Assembly (NCBI RefSeq): GCF_000484535.1 | Contig: NC_022600.1 | Span: 2,108,001-2,172,000 of the forward strand | Source: Gloeobacter kilaueensis JS1 | Lineage (GTDB): Bacteria > Cyanobacteriota > Cyanobacteriia > Gloeobacterales > Gloeobacteraceae | Reading direction: 5' to 3' | Length of the DNA stretch: 64,000 nt | Program-made: the position numbers and the translations under genes | The notes under the pieces: generated by a model | What the model saw: the letters and a program-made list of their open reading frames with translations, nothing else | The model's database searches: none | What the model was told of the DNA's origin: nothing | Shown here: piece by piece, positions 55,141 through 64,000 of the stretch | How positions within the stretch are numbered: position 1 is the first letter of the stretch | Layout of the letters: each line of letters starts with the position of its first letter

Positions 55141-55569
55141 TCAATCCTCCAGATGCGAGAGCAATTCGCCCAACTCCGGCGACAGGTTCTCACTACCTTG
55201 CAAGAACCCGGCCACCGCCGCCGGAAAATCCTTCGCGAGCGAGGCGAGAACCCGGCGCACCGACGTTTCGATAAATGCCTCACGCCCAATCGTCGCCACG
55301 TACAGATAAGGCTTGGTCGAGGGATTGGTAACTTTTAATAGTCCCTTAGCGACCAGACGGCCCATCGTACAGACGACCGTCGAGTACGCCAGCTTCGCCC
55401 CTCCCGGCATCGCCTCGTGGACCTGCCGGGCGAGCACCGGCCCGTCCATCGCCCAGACCTGCTCCATGATCTCGGCTTCTTGATCGCCCAGTAGCTTTTT
55501 GAGGCCGCTTTGCGCGGTGCGCACCAGTGGCTGGCGCTGCGCCTCCCTGCCCCGGTCTATTTCGTGCAT
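55141..55569 (-). CDS. BlaI/MecI-family repressor (second copy)
   Basis: 142 residues. The winged HTH (LKKLLGDQEAEIMEQVWAMDGPVLARQVHEAM; STVVCTMGRLVAKGLLKV) is clearly related to the first BlaI in the window. It heads the operon BlaI, M56, adaptor, RND and His/Met-rich protein. Presumably the M56 protease inactivates it when metal is high. Confidence 0.86.
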   Translation of the reverse strand: MHEIDRGREAQRQPLVRTAQSGLKKLLGDQEAEIMEQVWAMDGPVLARQVHEAMPGGAKLAYSTVVCTMGRLVAKGLLKVTNPSTKPYLYVATIGREAFIETSVRRVLASLAKDFPAAVAGFLQGSENLSPELGELLSHLED

Positions 55570-55635
55570 CGTCGTTGCCGGTACCTGCCCATTTATCCTA
55601 AGGCGCGGGACTTTGCAGTGCCAGCAAATTGGTAC

Positions 55636-55995
55636 CTACCCCTGGGTGAGCAGATAAAACGAGCAGCGGTGTCCATCGGGATCGACAAAATTGAGGGCAA
55701 CTTCCCGCCTGGCGAGGGCCGGATGGTCAAACTGGCGGCGCTCGAAGGGGAGGCTACGAGCAGAACATCTACGGGCCAGCGCATCGAGGTCCGCCTGCCG
55801 GGCAAGCCGAAAACCGAAGCGCACCGGCACGACCGTCCCCGGCAGCACCAGTAGTTCCGCGCCGTAGACAGTAAAAAGAACGAATCCCGCGCTGTGATTC
55901 ACTGTGGGCGGCGCGTCAAAAAGCTGGTGGTAAAACCGCTCTGAGCGCAACAGGTCCGTTGCGCGCAATTCAAGATGCACCGCTTGAATCTGCAT
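55636..55995 (-). CDS. VOC-family (glyoxalase/bleomycin resistance-like) protein
   Basis: 119 residues with a VOC-type start (IQAVHLELRATDLLRSERFYHQLF) and end (ALNFVDPDGHRCSFYLL). The metal-ligand positions of lyases (His, Glu) are only partly evident. It is likely a small metabolic or resistance enzyme. It lies upstream of the second BlaI gene on the same strand, with a 66-bp gap. Confidence 0.75.
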   Translation of the reverse strand: MQIQAVHLELRATDLLRSERFYHQLFDAPPTVNHSAGFVLFTVYGAELLVLPGTVVPVRFGFRLARQADLDALARRCSARSLPFERRQFDHPALARREVALNFVDPDGHRCSFYLLTQG

Positions 55996-55998
55996 CGA

Positions 55999-56199
55999 CT
56001 AGCCAGAATGATGAGCTGCCCGCAGGCGGTCGATAAGCACCTGCAGCTGGTCTTTTGAGCGGCAGTGGACGTGCCGGCGCTCGCCTTGCCGGTCGCGATA
56101 AATGATGGCGTACTCGGCTCCCTCGCGGTCGTAGCGGCAGGTGAGCCAGAAGCCGGGGTTGTCCCACTCGATTTGATCCAGGCTACGCGTCTCGTTCAT
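55999..56199 (-). CDS. small hypothetical protein
   Basis: 66 residues, very acidic/basic and Tyr/His-rich (WLTCRYDREGAEYAIIYRDRQ), followed by a helix (KDQLQVLIDRLRAAHHSG). Its stop lies 3 bp before the VOC gene start, so they are probably one unit. I do not recognise the family. Confidence 0.5.
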   Translation of the reverse strand: MNETRSLDQIEWDNPGFWLTCRYDREGAEYAIIYRDRQGERRHVHCRSKDQLQVLIDRLRAAHHSG

Positions 56200-56518
56200 G
56201 ACTTACGCTTTGTACTGGAGGAGGGAGCTGAAGCACTTTTTCTCCAGATTCCCACCTCAAGTTCTTAATCTAGCTACCATTTTGGTAAGAATGTCTTCAC
56301 AGATAATCTTTAGAACTAAGTATTACATATTGAGTGATGCCACCTCCTTGCCGCACCGGCAGCGAGCCTGGTAGTATCAGTCCGGCTGCCGGTAGACTTC
56401 AGCCCCTGGGGGATCGCTTCGGGGCCGGTTTTGTGGGTCTTTACGGGTGCTGCGCCATGCATGGCCTTCCTGTTTCAATTTTTCCAACCGTTCGCTGCAG
56501 CCTTTCTGGAGATACTCG
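56200..56518 (+). other. intergenic, possible structured leader
   Basis: 319 bp with an AT-rich promoter-like first half (56260-56335) and a GC-rich second half containing potential stems such as CCGGC/GCCGG near 56380-56396 and GCCCC/GGGGC near 56402-56425. It may be the leader of the FG-GAP gene. No riboswitch class is recognised. Confidence 0.35.
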
Positions 56519-57679
56519 ATGGACATTCACTACTCGATGAAGCACTCCTGGTTCTCGCTGAGCGCAGTCTGTCTACTGACGTGCGGTCTGTTCCCAGGCA
56601 GGGCAGTGGGGCAGACGGTACCCTTCACCCTCCTGCGCAGTATACCGATACCGGGACAGCCATCCGGCCTGGCCGCCGGAGATTTCAACGGCGACGGTCG
56701 CCCGGACCTGGTCACTGCTAACTGCAATACCGATACGGTGACGCTTCTACCCAACCTGGGACGGAGTGCTGCATTTCTCGGCCTGCGCGGAGTCCGCTCC
56801 TTGCCGGTTGGAGACTGCCCCACCGCCGTTATCTTGGCCGATCTCGATCGCGATGGAGATCTAGATCTGATAACAGCCAATCTGAATGGTGGTTCGCTCT
56901 CGGTGCTCCTCAACAGTGGCAGGGGAGTTTTTGCAGCTCCTATTGAGGTTCCGGTAGGTCAGAAACCAGTCGCGGTGGCGGCGGGTGACCTCGACGCCGA
57001 TGGTGACCTGGATCTGGTATCGGCCAACTCCTCCAGCAGCAGCATCACTATTGTCAAGAATCTGGGCAGTGGTCAGTTTAGCGGTGTCGAGCGTCGCTTG
57101 AGTAGATATATCAACGCCAGTTCGGTAGCGATCGGCGATCTGGACGGTGACAAGGACCTCGACCTGGCAGTATCCGATTTTGGATCATCCACTGGCCTAC
57201 TCCTGCTACGCAACGCGGGTAACGGCACTTTCTCCACCTTTGCTCAACTAGATCCAACCTATGTGCGCACAGTCTTGCTCGGGGATCTTGATGGCGACGG
57301 CGATTTGGATCTGGTGGCGACTGGAAACGGGATCTACGACTACTCTGCAACTTGTATTTTGAAGAACAGCGGCAGTGGCAGCTTCAGCGAGACTGACCGT
57401 TTCGGCGGCTTCGGATATCCGACGGGGACAACCCTGGGCGACTTCGATGGTGATGGCGATCTCGATGTTGTGGTTGGCTTTACGTTCGATGACGGCCTTA
57501 AAGTGTTTCTCAACGATGGGGACGGGAACTTTCCAGCGGATCAGGGAACTTTCGTGCCGACGGCCAGTTTCCCATCCAGCCTGGTAAACGGCGATTTCGA
57601 TGGTGACGGCAATCTCGACGTTGCTGCGGTGTTACCCAACTTGAATGAGGTAGTCATTTTTCGGAACAGTAGTCCCTAG
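56519..57679 (+). CDS. exported FG-GAP/VCBS repeat protein
   Basis: About 386 residues from ATG 56519 with GGAG upstream; a signal peptide follows (SWFSLSAVCLLTCGLFPGRAVG). Six to seven VCBS/FG-GAP blades repeat GDFNGDGRPDLV, ADLDRDGDLDLI and GDLDGDGDLDLV with calcium-binding DxDxDG loops, giving a beta-propeller. It is an extracytoplasmic binding or adhesion-type protein. It is single-domain and without neighbours in the same unit. Confidence 0.88.
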   Translation: MDIHYSMKHSWFSLSAVCLLTCGLFPGRAVGQTVPFTLLRSIPIPGQPSGLAAGDFNGDGRPDLVTANCNTDTVTLLPNLGRSAAFLGLRGVRSLPVGDCPTAVILADLDRDGDLDLITANLNGGSLSVLLNSGRGVFAAPIEVPVGQKPVAVAAGDLDADGDLDLVSANSSSSSITIVKNLGSGQFSGVERRLSRYINASSVAIGDLDGDKDLDLAVSDFGSSTGLLLLRNAGNGTFSTFAQLDPTYVRTVLLGDLDGDGDLDLVATGNGIYDYSATCILKNSGSGSFSETDRFGGFGYPTGTTLGDFDGDGDLDVVVGFTFDDGLKVFLNDGDGNFPADQGTFVPTASFPSSLVNGDFDGDGNLDVAAVLPNLNEVVIFRNSSP

Positions 57680-57729
57680 CGAGCATGGCTTGCTATCCTA
57701 CCGGGAGAAGCAACCCAAGGATGCCGAGT

Positions 57730-59654
<1,925 letters not shown>

Positions 59655-59658
<4 letters not shown>

Positions 59659-60035
59659 GATTGCCCTCTACTGTGATGCCGGACATGGGCCTCGCCCTGG
59701 GCGAGTAAATTGAGTACATGCTCGTCGTCGAGGCGATAGTAGACGACCCGCCCCTCCCGGCGCGAGCGCACCAGCCGCAGCGAGCGCAGCAGCCGCAACT
59801 GGTGAGAGACCGCTGAGGCCGTCATCCCGAGCGCAGCGCTCAGATCGCACACGCACAGATCGCCTTCGCTTAAAGCCGTGAGAATGCGTAGACGGGTCGG
59901 ATCGCCGAAGGCAGCGAACAACTCTGCTAGATCCTGCCCATCGCCAAACACTTCCAGCCGCGCCACCGCCCGGCCCACCCCCTCCGGGTGCAGACCGACG
60001 CTCTCGCAGGTGTCGCTGATCAAAGCTTTTGCCAT
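59655..60035 (-). CDS. SmtB/ZiaR/CzrA-type metalloregulator
   Basis: 126 residues. The HTH has GDLCVCDLSAALGMTASAVSHQL with the alpha-3 pair C61-V-C63; alpha-5 carries LDDEHVLNLLAQGEAHVRHH with D104, H106, H117 and H120 in the SmtB-type order. Both sensory sites appear present, as in ZiaR. It represses the P1B-4 ATPase operon from the dyad at 60067-60090. Zn or Co are the expected effectors. Confidence 0.9.
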
Positions 60036-60066
60036 ACTCCCAGTCTAAGGCATGAAACAAACATTT

Positions 60067-60090
60067 GAGCAAGTATTCAAGTATTTGCTC
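60067..60090 (-). promoter_or_regulatory. SmtB-type operator dyad
   Basis: GAGCAA (60067-60072) and TTGCTC (60085-60090) are perfect 6-bp arms 12 bp apart, 32 bp upstream of the regulator start. SmtB-family sites are similar AT-centred dyads. Confidence 0.65.
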
Positions 60091-60158
60091 TACAACGCTG
60101 CCCAGGCGAGACCGCCGCGAACAGTGCTATCGTTGATAGCAATACTCCAGCCCTCGCG

Positions 60159-60407
60159 ATGGCAAGCCTGATCGTTCGCAACCTGAGTGACGCTTTGAAG
60201 GCAAAGTTAAAGATTCGAGCAGCGCACAATGGACGCTCGATGGAAGAGGAGGTACGGGTGATCCTGTCTGCAGTTTTGAGCGAGGATCCACCTGCTGGCA
60301 CCAATCTGGCTGAGCAGGTCCACCGGCGCTTTGCTAATCTGGGGGGATTTGACCTGCCCGAGATAGCGCGAGAACCAGTACAGCAACCTGCCTGGCTCGA
60401 TGATTGA
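60159..60407 (+). CDS. FitA-like ribbon-helix-helix antitoxin
   Basis: 82 residues. It starts ASLIVRNLSDALKAKLKIRAAHNGRSMEEEVRVILSAVL, the FitA/VapB-type RHH pattern, followed by an acidic/neutral tail that would wrap the toxin. Adjacent downstream PIN toxin starts at the next base. It should bind its own promoter. Confidence 0.88.
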   Translation: MASLIVRNLSDALKAKLKIRAAHNGRSMEEEVRVILSAVLSEDPPAGTNLAEQVHRRFANLGGFDLPEIAREPVQQPAWLDD

Positions 60408-60836
60408 GTGATAGTGATTATTCTCGATACGAATGTTTTATCTGAACTGATGCGGTCTACTCCCCATCCAGCCGTTATGGCATGGGTAGCTCAGCAAAAT
60501 CCGCAAGAATTATTTACAACCAGCATTGCCGAGGCTGAGATCTCCTATGGTGTTGCGCTTTTGGAAGCAGGACAGCGACGAACACAACTGGAGAGCGCTG
60601 TTCGTCAGATGTTCGAGCAGGATTTTTACCGGCGCATTCTCCCCTTCGATAGCCCTGCTGCTGTGCTGTATGGTCCTCTTGTAGCTCAGCGCCGGAAGCT
60701 CGGAAAACCGATTGCTCAGGCGGATGCGCAAATTGCAGCAATTGTCCGAGCGCAGGCAGCGACCCTGGCTACCCGCAATATCCGTGATTTTACAGATTGC
60801 CAGCTCTCCCTCATCAGCCCCTGGCAGGGTAGCTGA
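60408..60836 (+). CDS. FitB/VapC-like PIN-domain toxin
   Basis: 142 residues from GTG 60408, directly after the antitoxin stop. PIN-domain acidic residues appear in ILDTNVLSELM, TTSIAEAEISYG, QADAQIAAI and ATRNIRDFTDC. It is a predicted Mg-dependent ribonuclease. Coupled start and adjacency to an RHH antitoxin make the module call firm. Confidence 0.9.
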   Translation: MIVIILDTNVLSELMRSTPHPAVMAWVAQQNPQELFTTSIAEAEISYGVALLEAGQRRTQLESAVRQMFEQDFYRRILPFDSPAAVLYGPLVAQRRKLGKPIAQADAQIAAIVRAQAATLATRNIRDFTDCQLSLISPWQGS

Positions 60837-60971
60837 GGTTGCATCAGACAGTGACTGAACAAACTGTATTGCTGCAGGATGTGATTTTGCCTTTCGATAG
60901 TACTCAAATGCTCTCTGCGAAGAGGAAAACATTGCAACCAGGCAGATATACGATTTTGAAATTCGAGCGTT

Positions 60972-61271
60972 CTATTCAGGCTTTTGAAACAGCGCTGGTA
61001 GATCGCGTCGGCCACTCAGAACGCGCAGAATCTCAACCCCGTCTTCTAAGAGTCTGTAGAAAATAATGTATCCATCCACTGGCAAGCCTCGGAGACCGGG
61101 ACGAATAAAATTATAGCTTTTTCCGCTATTTGCAAAAGAGACGAGTAACCGACACTTGCGTTGAAACTCCTGGAAAAACCGTTCGCCTGCTTCAATACTT
61201 GTTTTGGCAAACTGGTCGCTGATTTCTTCGAGATCCTGGATAGCAAGCGCGTTGAGCAGATAACGACTCAT
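60972..61271 (-). CDS. ParE/RelE-type toxin
   Basis: 99 residues. Helices and strands follow ParE/RelE: AIQDLEEISDQFAKTSIEAGERFF, GKSYNFIRPGLRGLPVDGYIIFYRLLEDGVEILRVLSGRRDL. The start overlaps the antitoxin stop by 4 bp (ATGA). It inhibits gyrase or cleaves mRNA depending on subtype. Confidence 0.86.
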   Translation of the reverse strand: MSRYLLNALAIQDLEEISDQFAKTSIEAGERFFQEFQRKCRLLVSFANSGKSYNFIRPGLRGLPVDGYIIFYRLLEDGVEILRVLSGRRDLPALFQKPE

Positions 61272-61546
61272 CCCTGGATCTGGTGTCGCTGTTGCAGTCT
61301 ATGTAAGATATCGTGAATAACTGACTCGCCGTCTACTGCGGGAACGCTATCAGAGGTACAGATCGCCGCATCAATTTTCTCACGCACTTGCTCAACCCAC
61401 TCGGACTCTGCCCTGTCATGAGCATCGAGCAGACCCAGGGCAACTTCGAGTACTTCCTCTGCAGATTGATACTTTCCTAACTGCAGCTTTGTGCGAACAA
61501 AAACTTCCTGCTCAGGAGTTAGATGGATGCTCACGGTAGTAGCCAA
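61268..61546 (-). CDS. ParD/RHH-type antitoxin
   Basis: 92 residues. It starts TTVSIHLTPEQEVFVRTKLQLGKYQSAEEVLEVAL, the ParD ribbon-helix-helix and hinge, with an acidic C-terminal toxin-binding tail. It pairs with the overlapping downstream ParE-like gene. Confidence 0.86.
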   Translation of the reverse strand: MATTVSIHLTPEQEVFVRTKLQLGKYQSAEEVLEVALGLLDAHDRAESEWVEQVREKIDAAICTSDSVPAVDGESVIHDILHRLQQRHQIQG

Positions 61547-61716
61547 CGAGATTTTTCTTCTATGCTAAGCCAGAATCTTAGCTCTCACTACGGAGCGATA
61601 CAGGCACTATCGCAGACTTCTCCATCATGTAAAGGTCGGCGTTGCGGCAGGACGCGATTTTGCTTTTTGATGGTGAAGCTGGGATGCTGGGGTGTTCTCC
61701 TGGAGGCTGAGCATGA

Positions 61717-62715
61717 ATGGATGAGTTGGCGTTCGTCACCGGCGGCAACGGGTTTATCGGTGCTAACCTGGTGCGCTTGTTGCTCAGACAAGGCTGGCGG
61801 GTGCGGGCTCTGGTGCGGGATCGGACGAAGGCGCGCAACCTGGCAGGACTCGATGTCGATCTCGTCGAAGGCGACCTGCTCACAGACGACCTGGCAGCTC
61901 GGATGGCGGGATGCCGGGCCGTCTTCCACGTCGCGGCCCACTACAGTCTTTTTCAGGCCGACAAAGAAGTGCTCTGGCGCTCGAACGTGCTCGGAACCCG
62001 CAGCGTGCTGGCGGCGGCGCGGCGGGCGCAAGTGGAGCGGGTAGTCTATACTTCTTCGGTGGCGGCCATCGGCGTGGGTGGTCCGCTCACCGACGAGACC
62101 TACCAGAGTCCGCCCGAAAAGCTCATCGGCGCTTACAAGCAGTCGAAGTACTGGGCAGAGCAGGAGGCAAAGCGCGCTGTCCAGAGCGGACAGGACGTGG
62201 TGATCGTCAATCCGGCGGCTCCTATCGGCCCCTGGGACAGCAAGCCGACGCCCACGGGGGAGATTATCCTGCGCTTCTTGCGCCGCCAGATGCCCTTTTA
62301 TCTGGAGACGGGCCTCAATTTCATTCACGTGGGCGATGTGGCCGCCGGGCACCTGGCGGCCTTCGAGCGGGGCCGCACCGGCGAGCGCTACATCCTCGGG
62401 CATCGCAACCTCTCGCTCAAGCAGCTCTTTGACGAACTGGAACGGATCACAGGTATTGCCGCCCCCCAGTTCACCGTGCCTGAGTGGTTGCCCCTCGGAG
62501 TGGCCTGGTTCGATGAGCAGCTGCTGGCACCGCTCACCGGTCGCCCGCCCGCTGTGGCCATCGACGCGGTGCGCATGGCCGCCCAGACGATGTACTACGA
62601 CGCCACAAAAGCAGTGCGCGAACTGGACCTGCCCCAGACGCCGGTACGGTTGGCCCTCGAAGATGCCGTAGACTGGTTTTTGAAGAACGGATACGCCGGT
62701 GCCGCCGGGGGGTAG
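61717..62715 (+). CDS. hpnA: hopanoid-associated sugar epimerase HpnA
   Basis: 332 residues. An NAD-binding Rossmann start ([17 protein letters not shown]) and the SDR catalytic pair Y140-x3-K144 (GAYKQSKYW) identify an extended SDR/epimerase. The [10 protein letters not shown] and [13 protein letters not shown] segments are typical of HpnA. It lies 8 bp upstream of hpnH. It is thought to act in making the sugar side chain of hopanoids. Confidence 0.9.
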   Translation: MDELAFVTGGNGFIGANLVRLLLRQGWRVRALVRDRTKARNLAGLDVDLVEGDLLTDDLAARMAGCRAVFHVAAHYSLFQADKEVLWRSNVLGTRSVLAAARRAQVERVVYTSSVAAIGVGGPLTDETYQSPPEKLIGAYKQSKYWAEQEAKRAVQSGQDVVIVNPAAPIGPWDSKPTPTGEIILRFLRRQMPFYLETGLNFIHVGDVAAGHLAAFERGRTGERYILGHRNLSLKQLFDELERITGIAAPQFTVPEWLPLGVAWFDEQLLAPLTGRPPAVAIDAVRMAAQTMYYDATKAVRELDLPQTPVRLALEDAVDWFLKNGYAGAAGG

Positions 62716-62723
62716 GTCTACGC

Positions 62724-63743
62724 ATGGCAGTCAGTCTCAAGCAGGTCGTCGAGATCGGCAAATATCTGATCGAGCAGCGCCTCTCAGGCCGCAAGCGCTT
62801 TGCTTTGGCCCTGATGCTCGAACCGCTGTTTCGCTGCAATCTCGCCTGTCCTGGCTGCGGCAAGATCCAGCACCCGAGCGAGATTTTGCGCAGGCACCTC
62901 ACCCCCGAAGAATGCTTCCGGGCCGTCGAAGAGTGCGGCGCGCCAGTGGTGACGATTCCCGGCGGTGAACCGCTCCTCCATCCCCAGATCGACCAGATCG
63001 TCGAGGGCATGGTGGACCGGGGCAAGTTCGTCTACCTGTGTACCAACGCCATCTTGCTAGAAAAAAGCCTCGACAAGTTTCGCCCTTCGGATTATCTCAG
63101 CTTCAGCGTCCACCTCGACGGGCTTGCCCACGAGCACGACCGGGCCGTCGATCGAGAAGGTGTCTTCGAGATCGCCGTGCGGGCGATCAAGGCCGCCAAG
63201 GCGCGGGGCTTTCGAGTGACGACCAACACGACTATCTTCAACGACACCGATCCGGCCCAGGTGCAAAAGTTCTTCGACTTTCTGACGAGCCTGGGCGTAG
63301 ATGGGATGATGGTCTCGCCCGCCTACGGCTACGAGTGGGCACCGGATCAGGAGCACTTTTTGCAGCGCGAGCAGACCCGTGCCCTGTTTCGCGCCATTCT
63401 TGCTCCTTACCGGGCCGGTGAGAACCAGTGGAACTTTAATCACAACCCCCTGTTTCTCGATTTTCTCGAAGGACTCGAAGACTACGACTGCACGCCCTGG
63501 GGGATGCCCAGCTACAGTGTGCTCGGCTGGCAAAAGCCCTGCTACCTGCTCAACGAGGGCCACTACGCAAGCTGGCAGGAGCTGCTCGATAACACCCGCT
63601 GGGAAGATTATGGGCCCAAAAGCGGGCATCCCCAGTGCCGCGACTGCATGATGCACTGCGGCTACGAACCGACCGCCGCCCTCGACGCCCTCGAACTGCA
63701 CCGGTTGCCGCGCATGGCGGCCAACCTGCTCACGGGCCGTTGA
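62724..63743 (+). CDS. hpnH: adenosylhopane synthase HpnH (radical SAM)
   Basis: 339 residues. The radical SAM cluster C38-x3-C42-x2-C45 ([12 protein letters not shown]) and the SPASM-like C-terminal cysteines ([12 protein letters not shown]) are intact. HpnH attaches adenosine to diploptene to give adenosylhopane, the first extended hopanoid. Adjacent to hpnA. The full family length is present. Confidence 0.94.
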   Translation: MAVSLKQVVEIGKYLIEQRLSGRKRFALALMLEPLFRCNLACPGCGKIQHPSEILRRHLTPEECFRAVEECGAPVVTIPGGEPLLHPQIDQIVEGMVDRGKFVYLCTNAILLEKSLDKFRPSDYLSFSVHLDGLAHEHDRAVDREGVFEIAVRAIKAAKARGFRVTTNTTIFNDTDPAQVQKFFDFLTSLGVDGMMVSPAYGYEWAPDQEHFLQREQTRALFRAILAPYRAGENQWNFNHNPLFLDFLEGLEDYDCTPWGMPSYSVLGWQKPCYLLNEGHYASWQELLDNTRWEDYGPKSGHPQCRDCMMHCGYEPTAALDALELHRLPRMAANLLTGR

Positions 63744-63780
63744 TTTCGACTACCCGGTACTGTTCCCGCAAGAACCAGCC

Positions 63781-64000
63781 GTGACAACGCCCGGTACTCT
63801 GCCTGTCGATTACGGCGACATCGAGGCTGCCGCCCACCGGCTCGCTGGTGTCGCCCACCGGACACCGGTCCTCACTTCCCGCACCGTCGATGCGCTCAGC
63901 GGTGCCCAGGTCTACTTCAAGTGCGAGAACTTTCAGCGCACCGGCTCCTTCAAGTTTCGCGGTGCCTACAACGCCCTCTCCCAACTCACCGATGAGCAGA
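63781..64000 (+). CDS. threonine/serine dehydratase-like PLP enzyme, 5' part
   Basis: Reads from GTG 63781 to the window edge (73 codons). VAHRTPVLTSRTVDALSG and YFKCENFQRTGSFKFRGAYN, with the Schiff-base lysine in SFKFRG, match fold-type II threonine ammonia-lyase and serine racemase-type enzymes. The remainder lies outside the window; which substrate it uses cannot be decided from this part. Confidence 0.85.
   Translation, partial: MTTPGTLPVDYGDIEAAAHRLAGVAHRTPVLTSRTVDALSGAQVYFKCENFQRTGSFKFRGAYNALSQLTDEQ

Overview
The window is GC-rich (about 60% by eye) and tightly packed with Gram-negative genes: a TonB-dependent receptor, TolC-type outer-membrane factors and RND pumps. The cyanobacterial-type pentapeptide/TIR-like protein, the SmtB/ZiaR-type regulator, the CHAT-TPR plus sigma-factor pair and the hopanoid genes together suggest a cyanobacterium, most likely Gloeobacter-like. 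That placement is inference; no photosynthesis or rRNA gene is present to prove it.

Layout. 1-8.8 kb: housekeeping and envelope genes (end of an unknown gene, a small unknown protein, radC, a TonB receptor, an aminotransferase, a GT83-like glycosyltransferase, ftsW). 8.9-13.5 kb: a two-gene minus-strand unit encoding an unusual membrane-tethered sigma-like protein and an exported TPR-CHAT caspase-like protein. 14.4-26.8 kb: pentapeptide/TIR-like protein, stress-type protein, dnaX, a GT4 glycosyltransferase, an IS110-family element, a miniature secretin-like protein, an M13 peptidase, a DsbA-like protein and a PAS/GAF histidine kinase.

27.1-60.1 kb is a metal and metalloid resistance region. 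It starts with a MerR regulator divergent from copA plus a membrane-anchored cupredoxin. Next comes a 16-kb block (30346-46504) flanked by 39-bp direct repeats of the cupredoxin 3' end. The block holds two complete RND tripartite pumps transcribed away from a shared operator region, a BlaI/M56-protease regulatory pair, a ZntA-like ATPase and a ZIP transporter. Beyond it lie an arsenic operon (arsR, arsI, aquaporin, arsC) and a convergent second BlaI/M56/adaptor/RND/His-Met-rich protein operon. Small VOC and FG-GAP proteins follow, then a P1B-4 ATPase with its SmtB-type repressor.

60.1-64 kb: two toxin-antitoxin pairs, hpnA and hpnH of hopanoid synthesis, and the start of a PLP-dependent threonine/serine dehydratase.

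How they fit together: the metal genes form at least five separately regulated units, each with its own repressor or activator and in most cases a visible dyad operator. The two BlaI/M56 pairs sit at the head of RND operons, which suggests proteolytic derepression of metal efflux. The sigma-TM-CHAT pair and the direct-repeat-bounded metal block are the best candidates for undescribed biology.
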